From an uncultured Coprococcus sp. (GTDB taxonomy: Bacteria > Bacillota > Clostridia > Lachnospirales > Lachnospiraceae), in the NCBI GenBank assembly GCA_947626675.1, contig CANQTC010000004.1, forward strand, positions 62,001 to 126,000: a DNA stretch of 64,000 nucleotides, written 5' to 3'. Position 1 is the stretch's first letter. The number at the start of each line of letters is the position of its first letter. Shown in pieces: positions 16,144-25,773 of this stretch. The position numbers and the translations under genes are program-made. The notes beneath the pieces were generated by a model, which was not told the DNA's origin, did not search any database, and saw only the letters and a list, made by a program, of their open reading frames with translations.

Positions 16144-18435
16144 TCATTTTACAGAAACCTTGCATTTAGCTGTTTTTCCATTATATGTTTTATAGGTAAT
16201 GATTGCTGTTCCTTTCTTTTTCGCTGTAATTTTACCTTTTCCTTTTGAAATTTTCTTAACAGCCACAACTTTTGGATTGGAGGACTTCCATTTCACATTT
16301 GCAGAATTTGCAGCCGTATTTTTAGGAAGCTTTGGTGTCAGTGTATAATTTTTTCCCACTTTAAGCGATAACTTTGTCTTATTCAGTTTCACTGACTTCG
16401 GCGCTTTTCTTACAACAATTTTACATGAAGCTTTTTTTCCATTTGCAGTCTTTACAGTAACTGTTGTTGTACCTGTATTCTTCGCTGTAACCTTACCATT
16501 TTTGCTTACCACCGCGATATTTTTATTTTCCGTACTCCATGTACATGCAACTTTTACCTTTGACGGAGAAATTGTATTTTTCAATGTATAGGATTCCTTC
16601 ACGCCTAAAATCACTTTGTTTACATTAAGCTTTATACTGTCAGCACCCTGTTTCACAGTAATTTTGCATGTCGCTTTTTTACCGCCGGCAGTTTTTGCTG
16701 TAATTGTTGCCATACCCGCTTTCCGCGCTTTAATCCTTCCATTTGATACCGTAACGATTTTTGTATCAGAGGAGGACCATGTTATTTTACCCGTAGAACA
16801 CGATGGCGTGATACCGGCTGTCAGATTATCCGTCTGCCCGGTATATAATGTGATTGCCGTTTTATTCAGTTTGACAGATTCTGCCGGAATATTATCAGGA
16901 TAATAATACTTTATGTTATTCTTTTTTACATAAGCTTCAGCCGCAGAGCCCTTCGTCACTACAAGTTTTATCCCATCGGCATACCCCATCATATTATCCC
17001 CTATCGTGGTAACGGAAGCCGGAACAGACAGATATTTCAAACCTGTATATGCAAAAGCAAAGTCACCAATTTCCTTAAGCTGATTTCCACGAAATGTAAT
17101 ATCACAAAGAGCAGTACAATTGCCAAATGCTCCCTCACTAATCTTCGTTACTGTCGATGGAATCGTTATGAGCTTGATATTATCATTATAATAAAATGCA
17201 TAATATCCGATTTCTGTCACGCCGGAAGGAATCGTAACTTTAGAAGCAGCAGGCGCACACACTAACACTTTCTTATTTTTATATAATGCGCCTGAATCAA
17301 ATGTATATATGCCGGAAGCATCTATTTTCTTCAATGAGGTACATCCGGCAAATACAAAGTTCCCCATATTCTCCACAGAAGCCGGAATATTAATTGTTTC
17401 AAGCTTTTTACAGGAAGAAAAAGCGCTGTTTCCTATATATTTTATCGTAGCAGGTAAAACAACATTTTTCAGGGTTTGTTTATTATATGCAAACGATTCG
17501 CCTATTGAAGTAACTTTTTTTCCATTGATTTCCGATGGAATATTGAGTACCGATGGCATCGTATATCCATCATATTGATAGACTTCCAGTCCGCCATAGT
17601 CATCAGAACGCGTGCTGTAAAGACTTGTTCTTTCTTTTATGCTGTATCCTCTTGGCGCTTCCTCATAATAACCGGCTTCTACTTCGTAATTTTTCTTTCC
17701 ATCTGAAACCATCGCATTCATATGTCCCGAACCTGCGCCCAAATCACGATTACCATTTCTGCTCCACGCACGAAGTCCGACTTTTTGTGCCATTTGAATA
17801 ATGGTATCTGTTGATGCCCAGCAATCTCCGCCCCCGCTTACTATCATTCCAGTTGCCGACGAATATGATACGCTATAATTCTTATCAGCTACAAACTTTG
17901 CAATTTTATCAATTTTATCATATGTACTCATAGATGAATTTATATTTTCAGATATATACTTATCCATCATCTGGTCAGCATAAACAACAGCATAATTCTT
18001 AACTTCTACTTTTACGTTAAAAGTTTTATTTCCTGCCGTTACACGAATAACACTCTTTCCATATTCAACATCATTTGTTGTCCTATCCGGTTCTGAATCC
18101 GGATTTTTAGATGTCGTTCCCATATTTCCATACCAGTACCAGGTCGTTACATTCGGTGTAACCTTTCCACTGTCCGATACTTTTACTGAATCCCCTTCAA
18201 CAACTCTGTACGATACTTCCTTTGTACCTTTCACCGTCAACTGATAAGAGCTGTTCATATTTGACGGAATGGATATATATTCTTTTGCCCAGTCATCTAA
18301 TGAATAAAGTGTAATATCCGTAGCATTTATTGTTATATCAGATGCTGCCGACACATCAATATCCGGTCCTGCAATTATTAAACTGCAAATCATAATTACA
18401 GAAAGAAAAATTGCAATCATTTTTTTGTTTTTCAT
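16144..18435 (-). CDS. Secreted transglutaminase-like / BspA-type LRR / Big_2 protein
   Basis: A 763-residue secreted multidomain protein. The signal peptide (MKNKKMIAIFLSVIM...) ends near residue 31. An N-terminal immunoglobulin-like segment is followed by a transglutaminase-like core with Cys near 205 (GGGDCWAS), His near 237 (SGHMNAM) and an acidic residue near 250 (NYEVEAGYYEE). BspA-type leucine-rich repeats (about 285-510, e.g. LKNVVLPATIKYIGNSAF) and three bacterial Big_2 domains (about 515-763) follow. It has no LPXTG anchor. It may act in protein or peptide processing or adhesion at the cell surface. The start at 18435 is chosen because GAGGAG lies 8 nt upstream; the frame extends three codons further. 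Confidence 0.85.
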   Translation of the reverse strand: MKNKKMIAIFLSVIMICSLIIAGPDIDVSAASDITINATDITLYSLDDWAKEYISIPSNMNSSYQLTVKGTKEVSYRVVEGDSVKVSDSGKVTPNVTTWYWYGNMGTTSKNPDSEPDRTTNDVEYGKSVIRVTAGNKTFNVKVEVKNYAVVYADQMMDKYISENINSSMSTYDKIDKIAKFVADKNYSVSYSSATGMIVSGGGDCWASTDTIIQMAQKVGLRAWSRNGNRDLGAGSGHMNAMVSDGKKNYEVEAGYYEEAPRGYSIKERTSLYSTRSDDYGGLEVYQYDGYTMPSVLNIPSEINGKKVTSIGESFAYNKQTLKNVVLPATIKYIGNSAFSSCKKLETINIPASVENMGNFVFAGCTSLKKIDASGIYTFDSGALYKNKKVLVCAPAASKVTIPSGVTEIGYYAFYYNDNIKLITIPSTVTKISEGAFGNCTALCDITFRGNQLKEIGDFAFAYTGLKYLSVPASVTTIGDNMMGYADGIKLVVTKGSAAEAYVKKNNIKYYYPDNIPAESVKLNKTAITLYTGQTDNLTAGITPSCSTGKITWSSSDTKIVTVSNGRIKARKAGMATITAKTAGGKKATCKITVKQGADSIKLNVNKVILGVKESYTLKNTISPSKVKVACTWSTENKNIAVVSKNGKVTAKNTGTTTVTVKTANGKKASCKIVVRKAPKSVKLNKTKLSLKVGKNYTLTPKLPKNTAANSANVKWKSSNPKVVAVKKISKGKGKITAKKKGTAIITYKTYNGKTAKCKVSVK

Positions 18436-18517
18436 AAACATCACTCCTCAAATAAATTATACACTTTCACCCTATATCGTATATTTTATCAGAATTTAAT
18501 CAAATCAGCAACCAATT

Positions 18518-19138
18518 TCATTTACAATTATAATATTTTTCTAATATTTTATTTGCTTTTTTATCGTTCAGGACACATTTATTATTGACAGCATTTTTCA
18601 CAATTTCATCAAGTGCGGCATCCCGAAGCGCGGCATCTTGAATATTCAATGCCGCAAGTTCTGTGTAGGCTGCCATTTTCCTCGTAAGCGTTCCATATTC
18701 AGCCGGTATCAGCCTGTCAATCATACTTTTTATCTGCTTTGCAATATTTGTACTGTTGCCGCCTGTTGTTATTCCAACAACCAGGTCGTCTCTGACCACA
18801 ACTCCCGGAAACAAAAAACTTGACAGTTCTTTATTATCCGAAACATTTACAGGTATCTTTTTTTCATTGCAATAATTGCCGATTCTTTCATTTACTTCAG
18901 TCCGCTTCGTTGCCGCTACTACGATATCCGCATTGTCCAGAACATCTAATGTCAGGTTGTTCTCATGGACATTTATCCCTTTCACCTGTTTTATTTCATC
19001 ACAGATATGCGGTGCAATAACAGCAATTTTCGCACCAAAATACAGTAACGAATTAATCTTTCTAAGGGCAGTCTTTCCCCCTCCTACTACAATGATTTTC
19101 TTTGTTTCAAGATTTACAAACATTGGAAAATACGGCAT
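18518..19138 (-). CDS. Precorrin-2 dehydrogenase / sirohydrochlorin ferrochelatase family
   Basis: A 206-residue protein resembling the N-terminal half of CysG or yeast Met8p. It shows the Rossmann motif VVGGGKTALRKINSLLYFGA near residues 18-37, then VIAPHI, DIVVAATKR and NVSDNKELSSFLFPG, with a C-terminal helical region. It oxidises precorrin-2 to sirohydrochlorin and may insert iron or cobalt for siroheme or cobamide synthesis. No other tetrapyrrole gene lies nearby. The start at 19138 has GGGGAGG 8 nt upstream; a longer frame begins at 19162. Confidence 0.88.
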   Translation of the reverse strand: MPYFPMFVNLETKKIIVVGGGKTALRKINSLLYFGAKIAVIAPHICDEIKQVKGINVHENNLTLDVLDNADIVVAATKRTEVNERIGNYCNEKKIPVNVSDNKELSSFLFPGVVVRDDLVVGITTGGNSTNIAKQIKSMIDRLIPAEYGTLTRKMAAYTELAALNIQDAALRDAALDEIVKNAVNNKCVLNDKKANKILEKYYNCK

Positions 19139-19215
19139 ATAATATTCCTCCCCAAAAAACATAATTTATTTTTTTATTTCATATAATACATAGATTATAA
19201 AATAGGTTGATTAAA

Positions 19216-20457
19216 ATGGCAAATGGAAGTAATACAGGAAATTTAAAAATACAGATAACAAATGGAAATCTGTACATACCCGTTGCAAACGCTGATATTG
19301 AAATATCCTATCAGGGTGAGCCTGATAAAATCATTGAAAAAATAACAACGGACGAAAATGGAATGACGGAAAATATTGACCTTGCATCACCGCCTGTAGA
19401 ATACAGCTTAGAACCTAGTGATAACCAGCCATATGCAGAGTACAATCTTAAAGTAAGCGCGAAAAATTTTGATTCACAAATTGTAAGCGGTGTTCAAATT
19501 TTTGAAGACCAGCAGGCGATACAGAATATAGAACTGACACCCTCTGTCAGCACTGAAGACTTGTATAATCCAACTGTAATCGGGCCTCATACATTATGGG
19601 AGCAATACCCGCCCAAAATAGCGGAAAGCGAAATTAAAACGGTGGCAGAAACAGGTGAAATTGTCTTAAGCCGCGTAGTAATCCCTGAAACAATCGTTGT
19701 TCATGACGGTGTTCCTTCTGATACTTCAGCAAAAAATTATTACGTTTCTTACAAGGACTATATCAAGAATGTCGCATCCAACGAAATATACGCTACATGG
19801 CCGGATGCCGCTCTTCGTGCAAATATCCTTGCCATCATGTCCATCACTTTAAATCGTGTATATACGGAATGGTACAGAGGTAAGGGATATGACTTCACCA
19901 TCACAAGCAGCACAGCCTATGACCAGAAATGGGCATATGGAAAAACAGTCTACGAAAGCATATCGCAAATCGTAGACGAACAATTTGCAAATTATATCGC
20001 AAGACCAAACATTACCCAGCCGCTTTTCACACAATATTGTGACGGAAAGCGCGTTACATGCCCTAACTGGATGAGCCAGTGGGGTTCAAAAACTTTAGCC
20101 GATGATGGGTTATCTGCTATCGAAATACTTCGATATTATTATGGAAATTCGATTTATATTAATACATCGGAAACCATATCCGGCATACCATCTTCCTATC
20201 CCGGTTATAACCTTACAATCGGTTCCAGCGGAGATAAAGTGAGACAGATGCAGGAACAATTAAACCGAATCGCCCAGAATTATCCTGCCATCGGAACGAT
20301 AGCCGTTGATGGAATATACGGTCAGGATACTGCAAATGCAGTTTCAAATTTCCAACGAGTTTTTGACCTTCCTGTAACAGGTGTTACAGACTATAGAACG
20401 TGGTACAAAATATCCCAGATATATGTAGGTGTTACCAAAATCGCCGAAAATGTATAA
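19216..20457 (+). CDS. SleC-like spore cortex-lytic / peptidoglycan-binding protein
   Basis: The 413-residue protein follows the SleC plan known from Clostridium: an N-terminal beta-rich pro-domain (VANADIEISYQG, PPVEYSLEPSDNQPYAEYNL, GVQIFEDQQAIQNI), a SpoIID-like middle (YKDYIKNVASNEIYATWPDA, NRVYTEWYRGKGYDFTITSS, PLFTQYCDGKRVTCPNWMSQ) and a C-terminal PG_binding_1 domain (GSSGDKVRQMQEQL, DGIYGQDTANAVSNFQRVF). SleC-type enzymes degrade cortex peptidoglycan during germination. No signal peptide is visible, as expected for a protein made in the mother cell. The ATG at 19216 is weakly preceded by ATAGG; a TTG start at 19207 is possible. It is transcribed divergently from the precorrin-2 dehydrogenase gene. 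Confidence 0.82.
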   Translation: MANGSNTGNLKIQITNGNLYIPVANADIEISYQGEPDKIIEKITTDENGMTENIDLASPPVEYSLEPSDNQPYAEYNLKVSAKNFDSQIVSGVQIFEDQQAIQNIELTPSVSTEDLYNPTVIGPHTLWEQYPPKIAESEIKTVAETGEIVLSRVVIPETIVVHDGVPSDTSAKNYYVSYKDYIKNVASNEIYATWPDAALRANILAIMSITLNRVYTEWYRGKGYDFTITSSTAYDQKWAYGKTVYESISQIVDEQFANYIARPNITQPLFTQYCDGKRVTCPNWMSQWGSKTLADDGLSAIEILRYYYGNSIYINTSETISGIPSSYPGYNLTIGSSGDKVRQMQEQLNRIAQNYPAIGTIAVDGIYGQDTANAVSNFQRVFDLPVTGVTDYRTWYKISQIYVGVTKIAENV

Positions 20458-20473
20458 ATAAAAAGTGCAAAAA

Positions 20474-20520
20474 AGAACGGGGAACTTCATATTGAAGTAG
20501 CCCTGTTCTATATTTTTTTA
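20474..20520 (+). terminator. Terminator of the SleC-like gene
   Basis: AGAACGGGG pairs with CCCTGTTCT (one G-T pair), with an inner AACTTCA/TGAAGT extension, followed by a run of T residues. It lies 16 bp after the stop codon. Confidence 0.85.
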
Positions 20521-20549
20521 TTTTTTTACTTTATTTTTCAAAAAAACAC

Positions 20550-20578
20550 TTGCATTTCTTTTAAGTATCTGATATAGT
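20550..20578 (+). promoter_or_regulatory. Promoter of the tRNA-Glu gene
   Basis: TTGCAT, a 17-nt spacer and TATAGT. The predicted transcript starts near 20585, about 13 nt before the tRNA. Confidence 0.8.
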
Positions 20579-20597
20579 AAACAAGTCGTCAGGACAT

Positions 20598-20669
20598 GGT
20601 TCGTTGGTCAAGCGGCTAAGACGTCGCCCTCTCACGGCGAAAACAGGGGTTCGATTCCCCTACGAACTG
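20598..20669 (+). tRNA. tRNA-Glu, anticodon CTC
   Basis: The 72 nt fold into a cloverleaf. The acceptor is GGTTCGT with ACGAACT (first pair G-U). The D-arm starts GTCAAGCGG, the anticodon stem-loop is CGCCCTCTCACGGCG with CTC at the centre, and the T-arm is AGGGG TTCGATT CCCCT. The discriminator base is G, as usual for tRNA-Glu. CCA is not encoded. The gene is a single-tRNA transcription unit with its own promoter and terminator. Confidence 0.93.
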
Positions 20670-20693
20670 CTATCTGATTTATAGTGTTTAAAT

Positions 20694-20737
20694 AAAAAGT
20701 GCTGAAAAATTAAGGTTTTTTGGCACTTTTTATTTTT
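20694..20737 (+). terminator. Terminator of the tRNA-Glu unit
   Basis: AAAAAGTGC and GCACTTTTT form a 9-bp stem around a 20-nt loop, followed by ATTTTT. Confidence 0.75.
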
Positions 20738-20785
20738 AGTAATCGCTCTGTATCACTATCTGTCCTTCAGTTAAAGCAATAATGA

Positions 20786-20830
20786 TTAAAAAGGTGTAAA
20801 GCCTTCATAATTCAATAGACTTTACACCTT
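20786..20830 (-). terminator. Terminator of the pyrH-polC operon
   Basis: On the minus strand AAGGTGTAAAG and CTTTACACCTT form an 11-bp stem followed by TTT. It is about 35 bp after the stop of the last gene of the operon. Confidence 0.75.
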
Positions 20831-20864
20831 ATTTTGCAATATATATGTATATACCGGAATATGA

Positions 20865-21134
20865 TTAAGCTGTATGGACGGTTTTATCAGATTTATGTTC
20901 ATCTAAAATCTCATGTACACGCTCTACCTCATCTAAAATTGCCTCATCCATTGCCTCGAGTTTTATGACTCCCTTCTTTAAGTGTTTCACATCTCTTTTT
21001 ACAGTTTCCACCTCTTCCTGTACGACCGTTAAACCTTCTTTTAACGTTCCTACATCTTCTTTTAACGTCTCTACGTCTTTTTTCATAGACTTCATATCGT
21101 TATAGATTGCAAGCAGCAATTCACTATCTGTCAT
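20865..21134 (-). CDS. Small coiled-coil protein downstream of polC
   Basis: I do not recognise a named family. The 89 residues from ATG at 21134 are almost wholly predicted coiled coil, with repeating heptads such as KKDVETLKEDVGTLKEGL and EEVETVKRDVKHLKKGV, and no Cys or Trp. AAGGAG lies 9 nt before this ATG; the open frame extends 24 codons upstream to 21206 but has no matching ribosome site. It starts 88 bp after the polC stop and is likely the last gene of that operon. A structural or oligomerising role is possible. Confidence 0.7.
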   Translation of the reverse strand: MTDSELLLAIYNDMKSMKKDVETLKEDVGTLKEGLTVVQEEVETVKRDVKHLKKGVIKLEAMDEAILDEVERVHEILDEHKSDKTVHTA

Positions 21135-21221
21135 ATTCTCACGCTCCTTTTTTACTGCAAAATATTTTCCGGTGTCTGTGAAACAATTTATCGTTCTTAT
21201 ACGCATATTATATCGCTTCAG

Positions 21222-24200
21222 TTAAATAAAATCAAATGTAAGCTGATTTGTATCAGGCATATCCTCCAGGATGCCAAGCTCGGACAATCTCTCTATGGTA
21301 CTTTTTCCAATCTTTGCTCTTGATGCCAGCTCCTCTTTCGAGATAAATTTTCCTTTTGCCGCCGCCTCCTGTATCTGCTGCGCCGCTTTCGCACCCATGC
21401 CTTCTATGGATGCAAAAGAAGGCATAATCTTTCCATCAATGATTAAAAATCTTTCGGCATCGGCTTTATAAATATCAATCGGCAGGAATTCAATTCCTCT
21501 TGCATACATTTCAAGAACTATTTTTAAATCCCGCAGCTTATCTTCATCTTTTGCAGAACGCCTGTTTTTATCAATTTTTGATATACTTTCAATGTAAAAC
21601 AGTACCTTTTCCTTTCCAAAGCACATCATCTCATAGCTGAATGCAGATGCTCTGATGCTGAAAAATGCCGTATAATATTCTATAGGATAATTCACCTTAA
21701 ACCACGCGATACGCCATGCCATCATTACATAAGCTGCTGCATGCGCTTTAGGAAACATATATTTTATTTTTCCACAAGACCATATATACCAGTCGGGAAC
21801 ACCATGTGCTGTCATTTCCTGCTTCCAGTCTTCCCAATTTCCACATTTTCCTTTCGCAACAATTCCTTTACGCACACTTTCCATTATCTTAAACGACATA
21901 CCCGGCTCAAGTCCCATATGGATAAGATACACCATAATATCATCTCTACAACATATGGCTGTAGAAATCGTACATTTACCGGACTTTATAAGCTCCTGGG
22001 CATTTCCAAGCCATACATCTGTTCCATGTGCCAGTCCTGCGATTCGGACTAAGTCAGAAAAGCAGGTTGGATTTGCATCAATAAGCATCTGCATGGCAAA
22101 CTCTGTTCCAAATTCCGGAACGCCAAGACTTCCAAGCTGTATTCCATTGATATCTTCGGGCGTTATCCCAAGCGCCTCCGTACCATGAAACAATGACATA
22201 ACCGCTTTATCATCAAGCTTTATGGTGGTCGCATCAATTCCTGTTAAATCTTCAAGCCTTCTAATCATGGTCGGATCATCATGACCTAAAATATCAAGTT
22301 TTAAAAGGTTATGGTCGATAGAATGATACTCAAAATGTGATGTAATGATATCCGTTGTCATATCATTCGCAGGCTTTTGTATCGGTGTAAACGAATAAAT
22401 CTCTTCATGTCTTGGAAGAACAATCATTCCGCCCGGATGCTGTCCCGTAGTCCTTTTTACACCTGTACAGCCAACCGCAAGCCGTTCCAGCTCACAATTA
22501 CGTTTTTTTACGATTGCATTTTCCTCTACATATTTTTCGATTTCCTTCGGCGTCATACTTCCCGATGCCATCGCTTCTGCCCGAAGCTGGTCTTTTATCT
22601 CATCCTTGAAATAATTATACACATATCCATATGCCGTCTTTTCCGCTACCGTACCTACCGTACCGGCACGAAATGCTTTTCCCTTGCCAAATAATACCTC
22701 GGTATAAGCATGTGCCTTCGACTGATATTCTCCCGAAAAATTAAGGTCTATATCAGGCTCTTTATCCCCATTAAATCCGAGGAAGGTTTCAAACGGTATA
22801 TCATGTCCTTCTTTTATAAGCGGTTCACCACACTCAGGGCAGTTCCTGTCAGGCATATCACATCCCGACATACCGGAATACTGTTTAACCAGGTCAGAGT
22901 CAAAATCCACATAATGACACTTAGGGCATATATAATGCGCAGACAGCGGATTTACTTCCGTTATTCCTGCCATCGTAGCGACAAAGGAAGAACCAACCGA
23001 ACCTCTTGAACCCACCAGATATCCGTGGTCATTTGAATCCCACACAAGCTTCTGGGCGATAATATACATAACGGCAAATCCATTTGAAATAATCGAATGA
23101 AGCTCTCTTTTAAGCCGCGCCTCCACAACCTCAGGCAGGTTTGGCCCATATATCTGATGTGCCTTATCATAGCAAATCTGTGTCAGCGTTTCATCCGACT
23201 TTTCTATAATAGGCGGTGCTTTATCAGGTCTTACAGGCTCGATATACTCTACCATATCCGCTATTAAATTCGTGTTTGTAATAACAACCTCTCTTGCCTT
23301 TTCACTTCCCAGATATTCAAATTCCGCCAGCATCTCTTCTGTCGTTCTGAAATATAGCGGCGGCTGCATATTGGCATCGTCAAAGCCTTTGCTCTTCATG
23401 ATGATTGCTCTATATATACTGTCCTCCGGGTTTAAAAAATGCACATCACATGTAGCAACTACCGGCTTGTTAAAATTCTCTCCGAGTTCTACAATCCTTC
23501 TGTTGTAATTTTTCAAATCCTCCAAAGTACAAGGTCTGTCCTTGCTCCTCATCATAAATTCATTGTTTCCAAGAGGCTGTATTTCAAGATAATCATAAAA
23601 ATGAACCAGTCTTACGATTTCCTCGTCAGGCGCGTCATCTACCAAAGCCCGAAACAGTTCGCCCGCTTCACATGCCGAACCGATAATCAGTCCCTCACGA
23701 TATTGATTAATCAGACTCATCGGCATTCTTGGTCTTCTATTAAAATATGTAACATGAGACTCCGATATCAGCCTGTAAAGGTTTACACGCCCGATTTCAT
23801 TTTTGGCAAGGATAATTCCATGATATGTTCTGCCCTTTTTAACAGCATCTACAGACGCCTGTCCCATCCGGTTAATATCATCTATATGCTCTATTCCTTT
23901 TTCCACAAGCATATCAAACAAATGCATAAATACCTTTGCCGTTGCTTCCGCGTCATCTATTGCCCTATGATGATGTTCATTCTTAACATTAAATGCCTTA
24001 CATACCCTGTCCAACGTGTATTTTCCCAGTTCAGGAAGCAGAACATGGCTTAATGTCATCGTATCGAGTATTGTATTGGTAAACTCAAGCCCCATATCCT
24101 TTGCAAATTTCTTTACAAATCCTGTATCAAACGCCGCATTATGTGCCACAACGATTGCGTCACCACAAAATTCTATAAACTGCGGAAGTATAACCTCCAC

Positions 24201-25769
24201 CGTTGGCGCATCCATAACCATCGAATCATTTATGGATGTAAGCTGTTCTATCTGATAGGGGATTGGCACTTCCGGATTAATAAATTCGGAAAATCTCCCT
24301 ATGACCTCTCCATCTTTTACTTTTACAGCGCCAATCTCTATAATCTTATTATGCTTTGCGCTAAGTCCAGTAGTTTCTATATCAAACACAACATATGTCG
24401 TATGAATATCCTGATTGCGCGAATTGATAATCAAGTCCTTCAGGTCATCTACAAAATAGCCTTCCACTCCATAGATTAGTTTGAAGTCTTTTGCAAGACC
24501 TTTCGTATGTGCGGCTATCGGAAATGCCTGAACGACTCCGTGGTCTGTTATCGCAATCGCCTTATGTCCCCAATCACTTGCCCGCTTGACGATTTCCTCT
24601 ATATTAACAACACTGTCCATCTCACTCATGACGGTATGCATATGAAGCTCAACACGTTTTTCCAATGCAGTATCAACTCTTGGCACACGATAATCAGGTA
24701 TATGTTTGATTCCTTTTACCGATGATATACTTACTTCTTTTGCATAGGTATCATACAACGGTACGCCCTTAATCCGATAGAATGTTCCGACTTTCAGTTC
24801 ATCAGCATATACAGGTGCATCCTCCTCACCTGCAAATATTTTAAAGCCTATTGTATCCTCAAAGTCTGTTATATAACATATAAATAATGTCTTTCCGTTA
24901 CGAAGCTCTTTTTGCTCCATATTAATAAGCTGTCCATGAATACATACTTCACCGATTCCATCTTCAAGAGATGATATAGCGACAAGCTCCCCTTCACATT
25001 CTCTTCCATAAAAGACATCCGGATCATAGGAGGATGTTCTTCTCTTCTTGGGCTGAAAAACTTCCGCCTTTTTTGCAGGTTCTTCTTTTTTTGCTGTATC
25101 CGTTTTCCCTGCTGCTGCTTTTTTTGATACAAGCTCCTTCGTTTCTACTTTCCTGCCATCTACAACAATCGATTCGCTGTTTGAAAGATTATTTAAAATC
25201 GCTTCTACCTCAAGCTTCATTTTCAGTTCATTCGCTTTTCTTAAAGTATCTTTGTCCGAATCTGTATATTCAAAACAAGTATTGATATCCATTGAAAAGC
25301 GGTCTGCAAACATTTTCTCAATATATTCTTTTATGGCAGATGCATGACTTCTGGCTATCTTCGTATCTTCCATTGCAATGGTAATAATATCATTGTCATA
25401 AAACCATTCCGCTTTCTTCAGAAGTCTGTATCCCACATGACTGAAATTTTCTACATCATATAAAATACTGTCCTTATATACTTCCGTCAGAGTCCTTACA
25501 TTATATTGCGCAGATAAATCATAATGTTCATTTATAAGCACCTGAACATTTTTATTACCAAACAAATGCTTCTTCAGTATTTCTTCTGCCTTAACAATAT
25601 TGGCTCTGCTTATGATATGTTTTGATACAATATCAACAGCAAGCATTTTCTTATAAGAAAGCATGGTAACCTTTGTAACATATACTTCAACAAATAATTC
25701 TTTCAGCTCCGTATTCATTTGTATGTCTTCAAATACTTCAAAAAATAGTTTTTTGTTTTCCGTATCCAA
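21222..25769 (-). CDS. polC: DNA polymerase III alpha subunit, PolC type
   Basis: The Gram-positive replicative polymerase with built-in proofreading. Order: N-terminal domains (1-240), OB fold (about 240-340), PHP domain (HMHTVMSEMDS near 375) split by the DEDD 3'-5' exonuclease (VVFDIETTGLS near 465), remainder of PHP, a zinc module (CPKCHY near 951, NCPECGEP), the palm with EPDIDLNFSG near 1010, and fingers with KAHAAAYVMMAWRIAW near 1345. The start is uncertain. GTG at 25781 overlaps ispG by 8 bp without ribosome-site spacing, whereas TTG at 25769 lies 10 nt behind TGGAG; I report the latter. Confidence 0.96.
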   Translation of the reverse strand: MDTENKKLFFEVFEDIQMNTELKELFVEVYVTKVTMLSYKKMLAVDIVSKHIISRANIVKAEEILKKHLFGNKNVQVLINEHYDLSAQYNVRTLTEVYKDSILYDVENFSHVGYRLLKKAEWFYDNDIITIAMEDTKIARSHASAIKEYIEKMFADRFSMDINTCFEYTDSDKDTLRKANELKMKLEVEAILNNLSNSESIVVDGRKVETKELVSKKAAAGKTDTAKKEEPAKKAEVFQPKKRRTSSYDPDVFYGRECEGELVAISSLEDGIGEVCIHGQLINMEQKELRNGKTLFICYITDFEDTIGFKIFAGEEDAPVYADELKVGTFYRIKGVPLYDTYAKEVSISSVKGIKHIPDYRVPRVDTALEKRVELHMHTVMSEMDSVVNIEEIVKRASDWGHKAIAITDHGVVQAFPIAAHTKGLAKDFKLIYGVEGYFVDDLKDLIINSRNQDIHTTYVVFDIETTGLSAKHNKIIEIGAVKVKDGEVIGRFSEFINPEVPIPYQIEQLTSINDSMVMDAPTVEVILPQFIEFCGDAIVVAHNAAFDTGFVKKFAKDMGLEFTNTILDTMTLSHVLLPELGKYTLDRVCKAFNVKNEHHHRAIDDAEATAKVFMHLFDMLVEKGIEHIDDINRMGQASVDAVKKGRTYHGIILAKNEIGRVNLYRLISESHVTYFNRRPRMPMSLINQYREGLIIGSACEAGELFRALVDDAPDEEIVRLVHFYDYLEIQPLGNNEFMMRSKDRPCTLEDLKNYNRRIVELGENFNKPVVATCDVHFLNPEDSIYRAIIMKSKGFDDANMQPPLYFRTTEEMLAEFEYLGSEKAREVVITNTNLIADMVEYIEPVRPDKAPPIIEKSDETLTQICYDKAHQIYGPNLPEVVEARLKRELHSIISNGFAVMYIIAQKLVWDSNDHGYLVGSRGSVGSSFVATMAGITEVNPLSAHYICPKCHYVDFDSDLVKQYSGMSGCDMPDRNCPECGEPLIKEGHDIPFETFLGFNGDKEPDIDLNFSGEYQSKAHAYTEVLFGKGKAFRAGTVGTVAEKTAYGYVYNYFKDEIKDQLRAEAMASGSMTPKEIEKYVEENAIVKKRNCELERLAVGCTGVKRTTGQHPGGMIVLPRHEEIYSFTPIQKPANDMTTDIITSHFEYHSIDHNLLKLDILGHDDPTMIRRLEDLTGIDATTIKLDDKAVMSLFHGTEALGITPEDINGIQLGSLGVPEFGTEFAMQMLIDANPTCFSDLVRIAGLAHGTDVWLGNAQELIKSGKCTISTAICCRDDIMVYLIHMGLEPGMSFKIMESVRKGIVAKGKCGNWEDWKQEMTAHGVPDWYIWSCGKIKYMFPKAHAAAYVMMAWRIAWFKVNYPIEYYTAFFSIRASAFSYEMMCFGKEKVLFYIESISKIDKNRRSAKDEDKLRDLKIVLEMYARGIEFLPIDIYKADAERFLIIDGKIMPSFASIEGMGAKAAQQIQEAAAKGKFISKEELASRAKIGKSTIERLSELGILEDMPDTNQLTFDFI

Positions 25770-25773
25770 ACCT

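Noticed and set aside
23439-24053. 204-codon frame on the plus strand inside polC
   Set aside because: It lies antisense to the conserved exonuclease and palm coding region, has Arg/His-rich shadow composition and no ribosome site.
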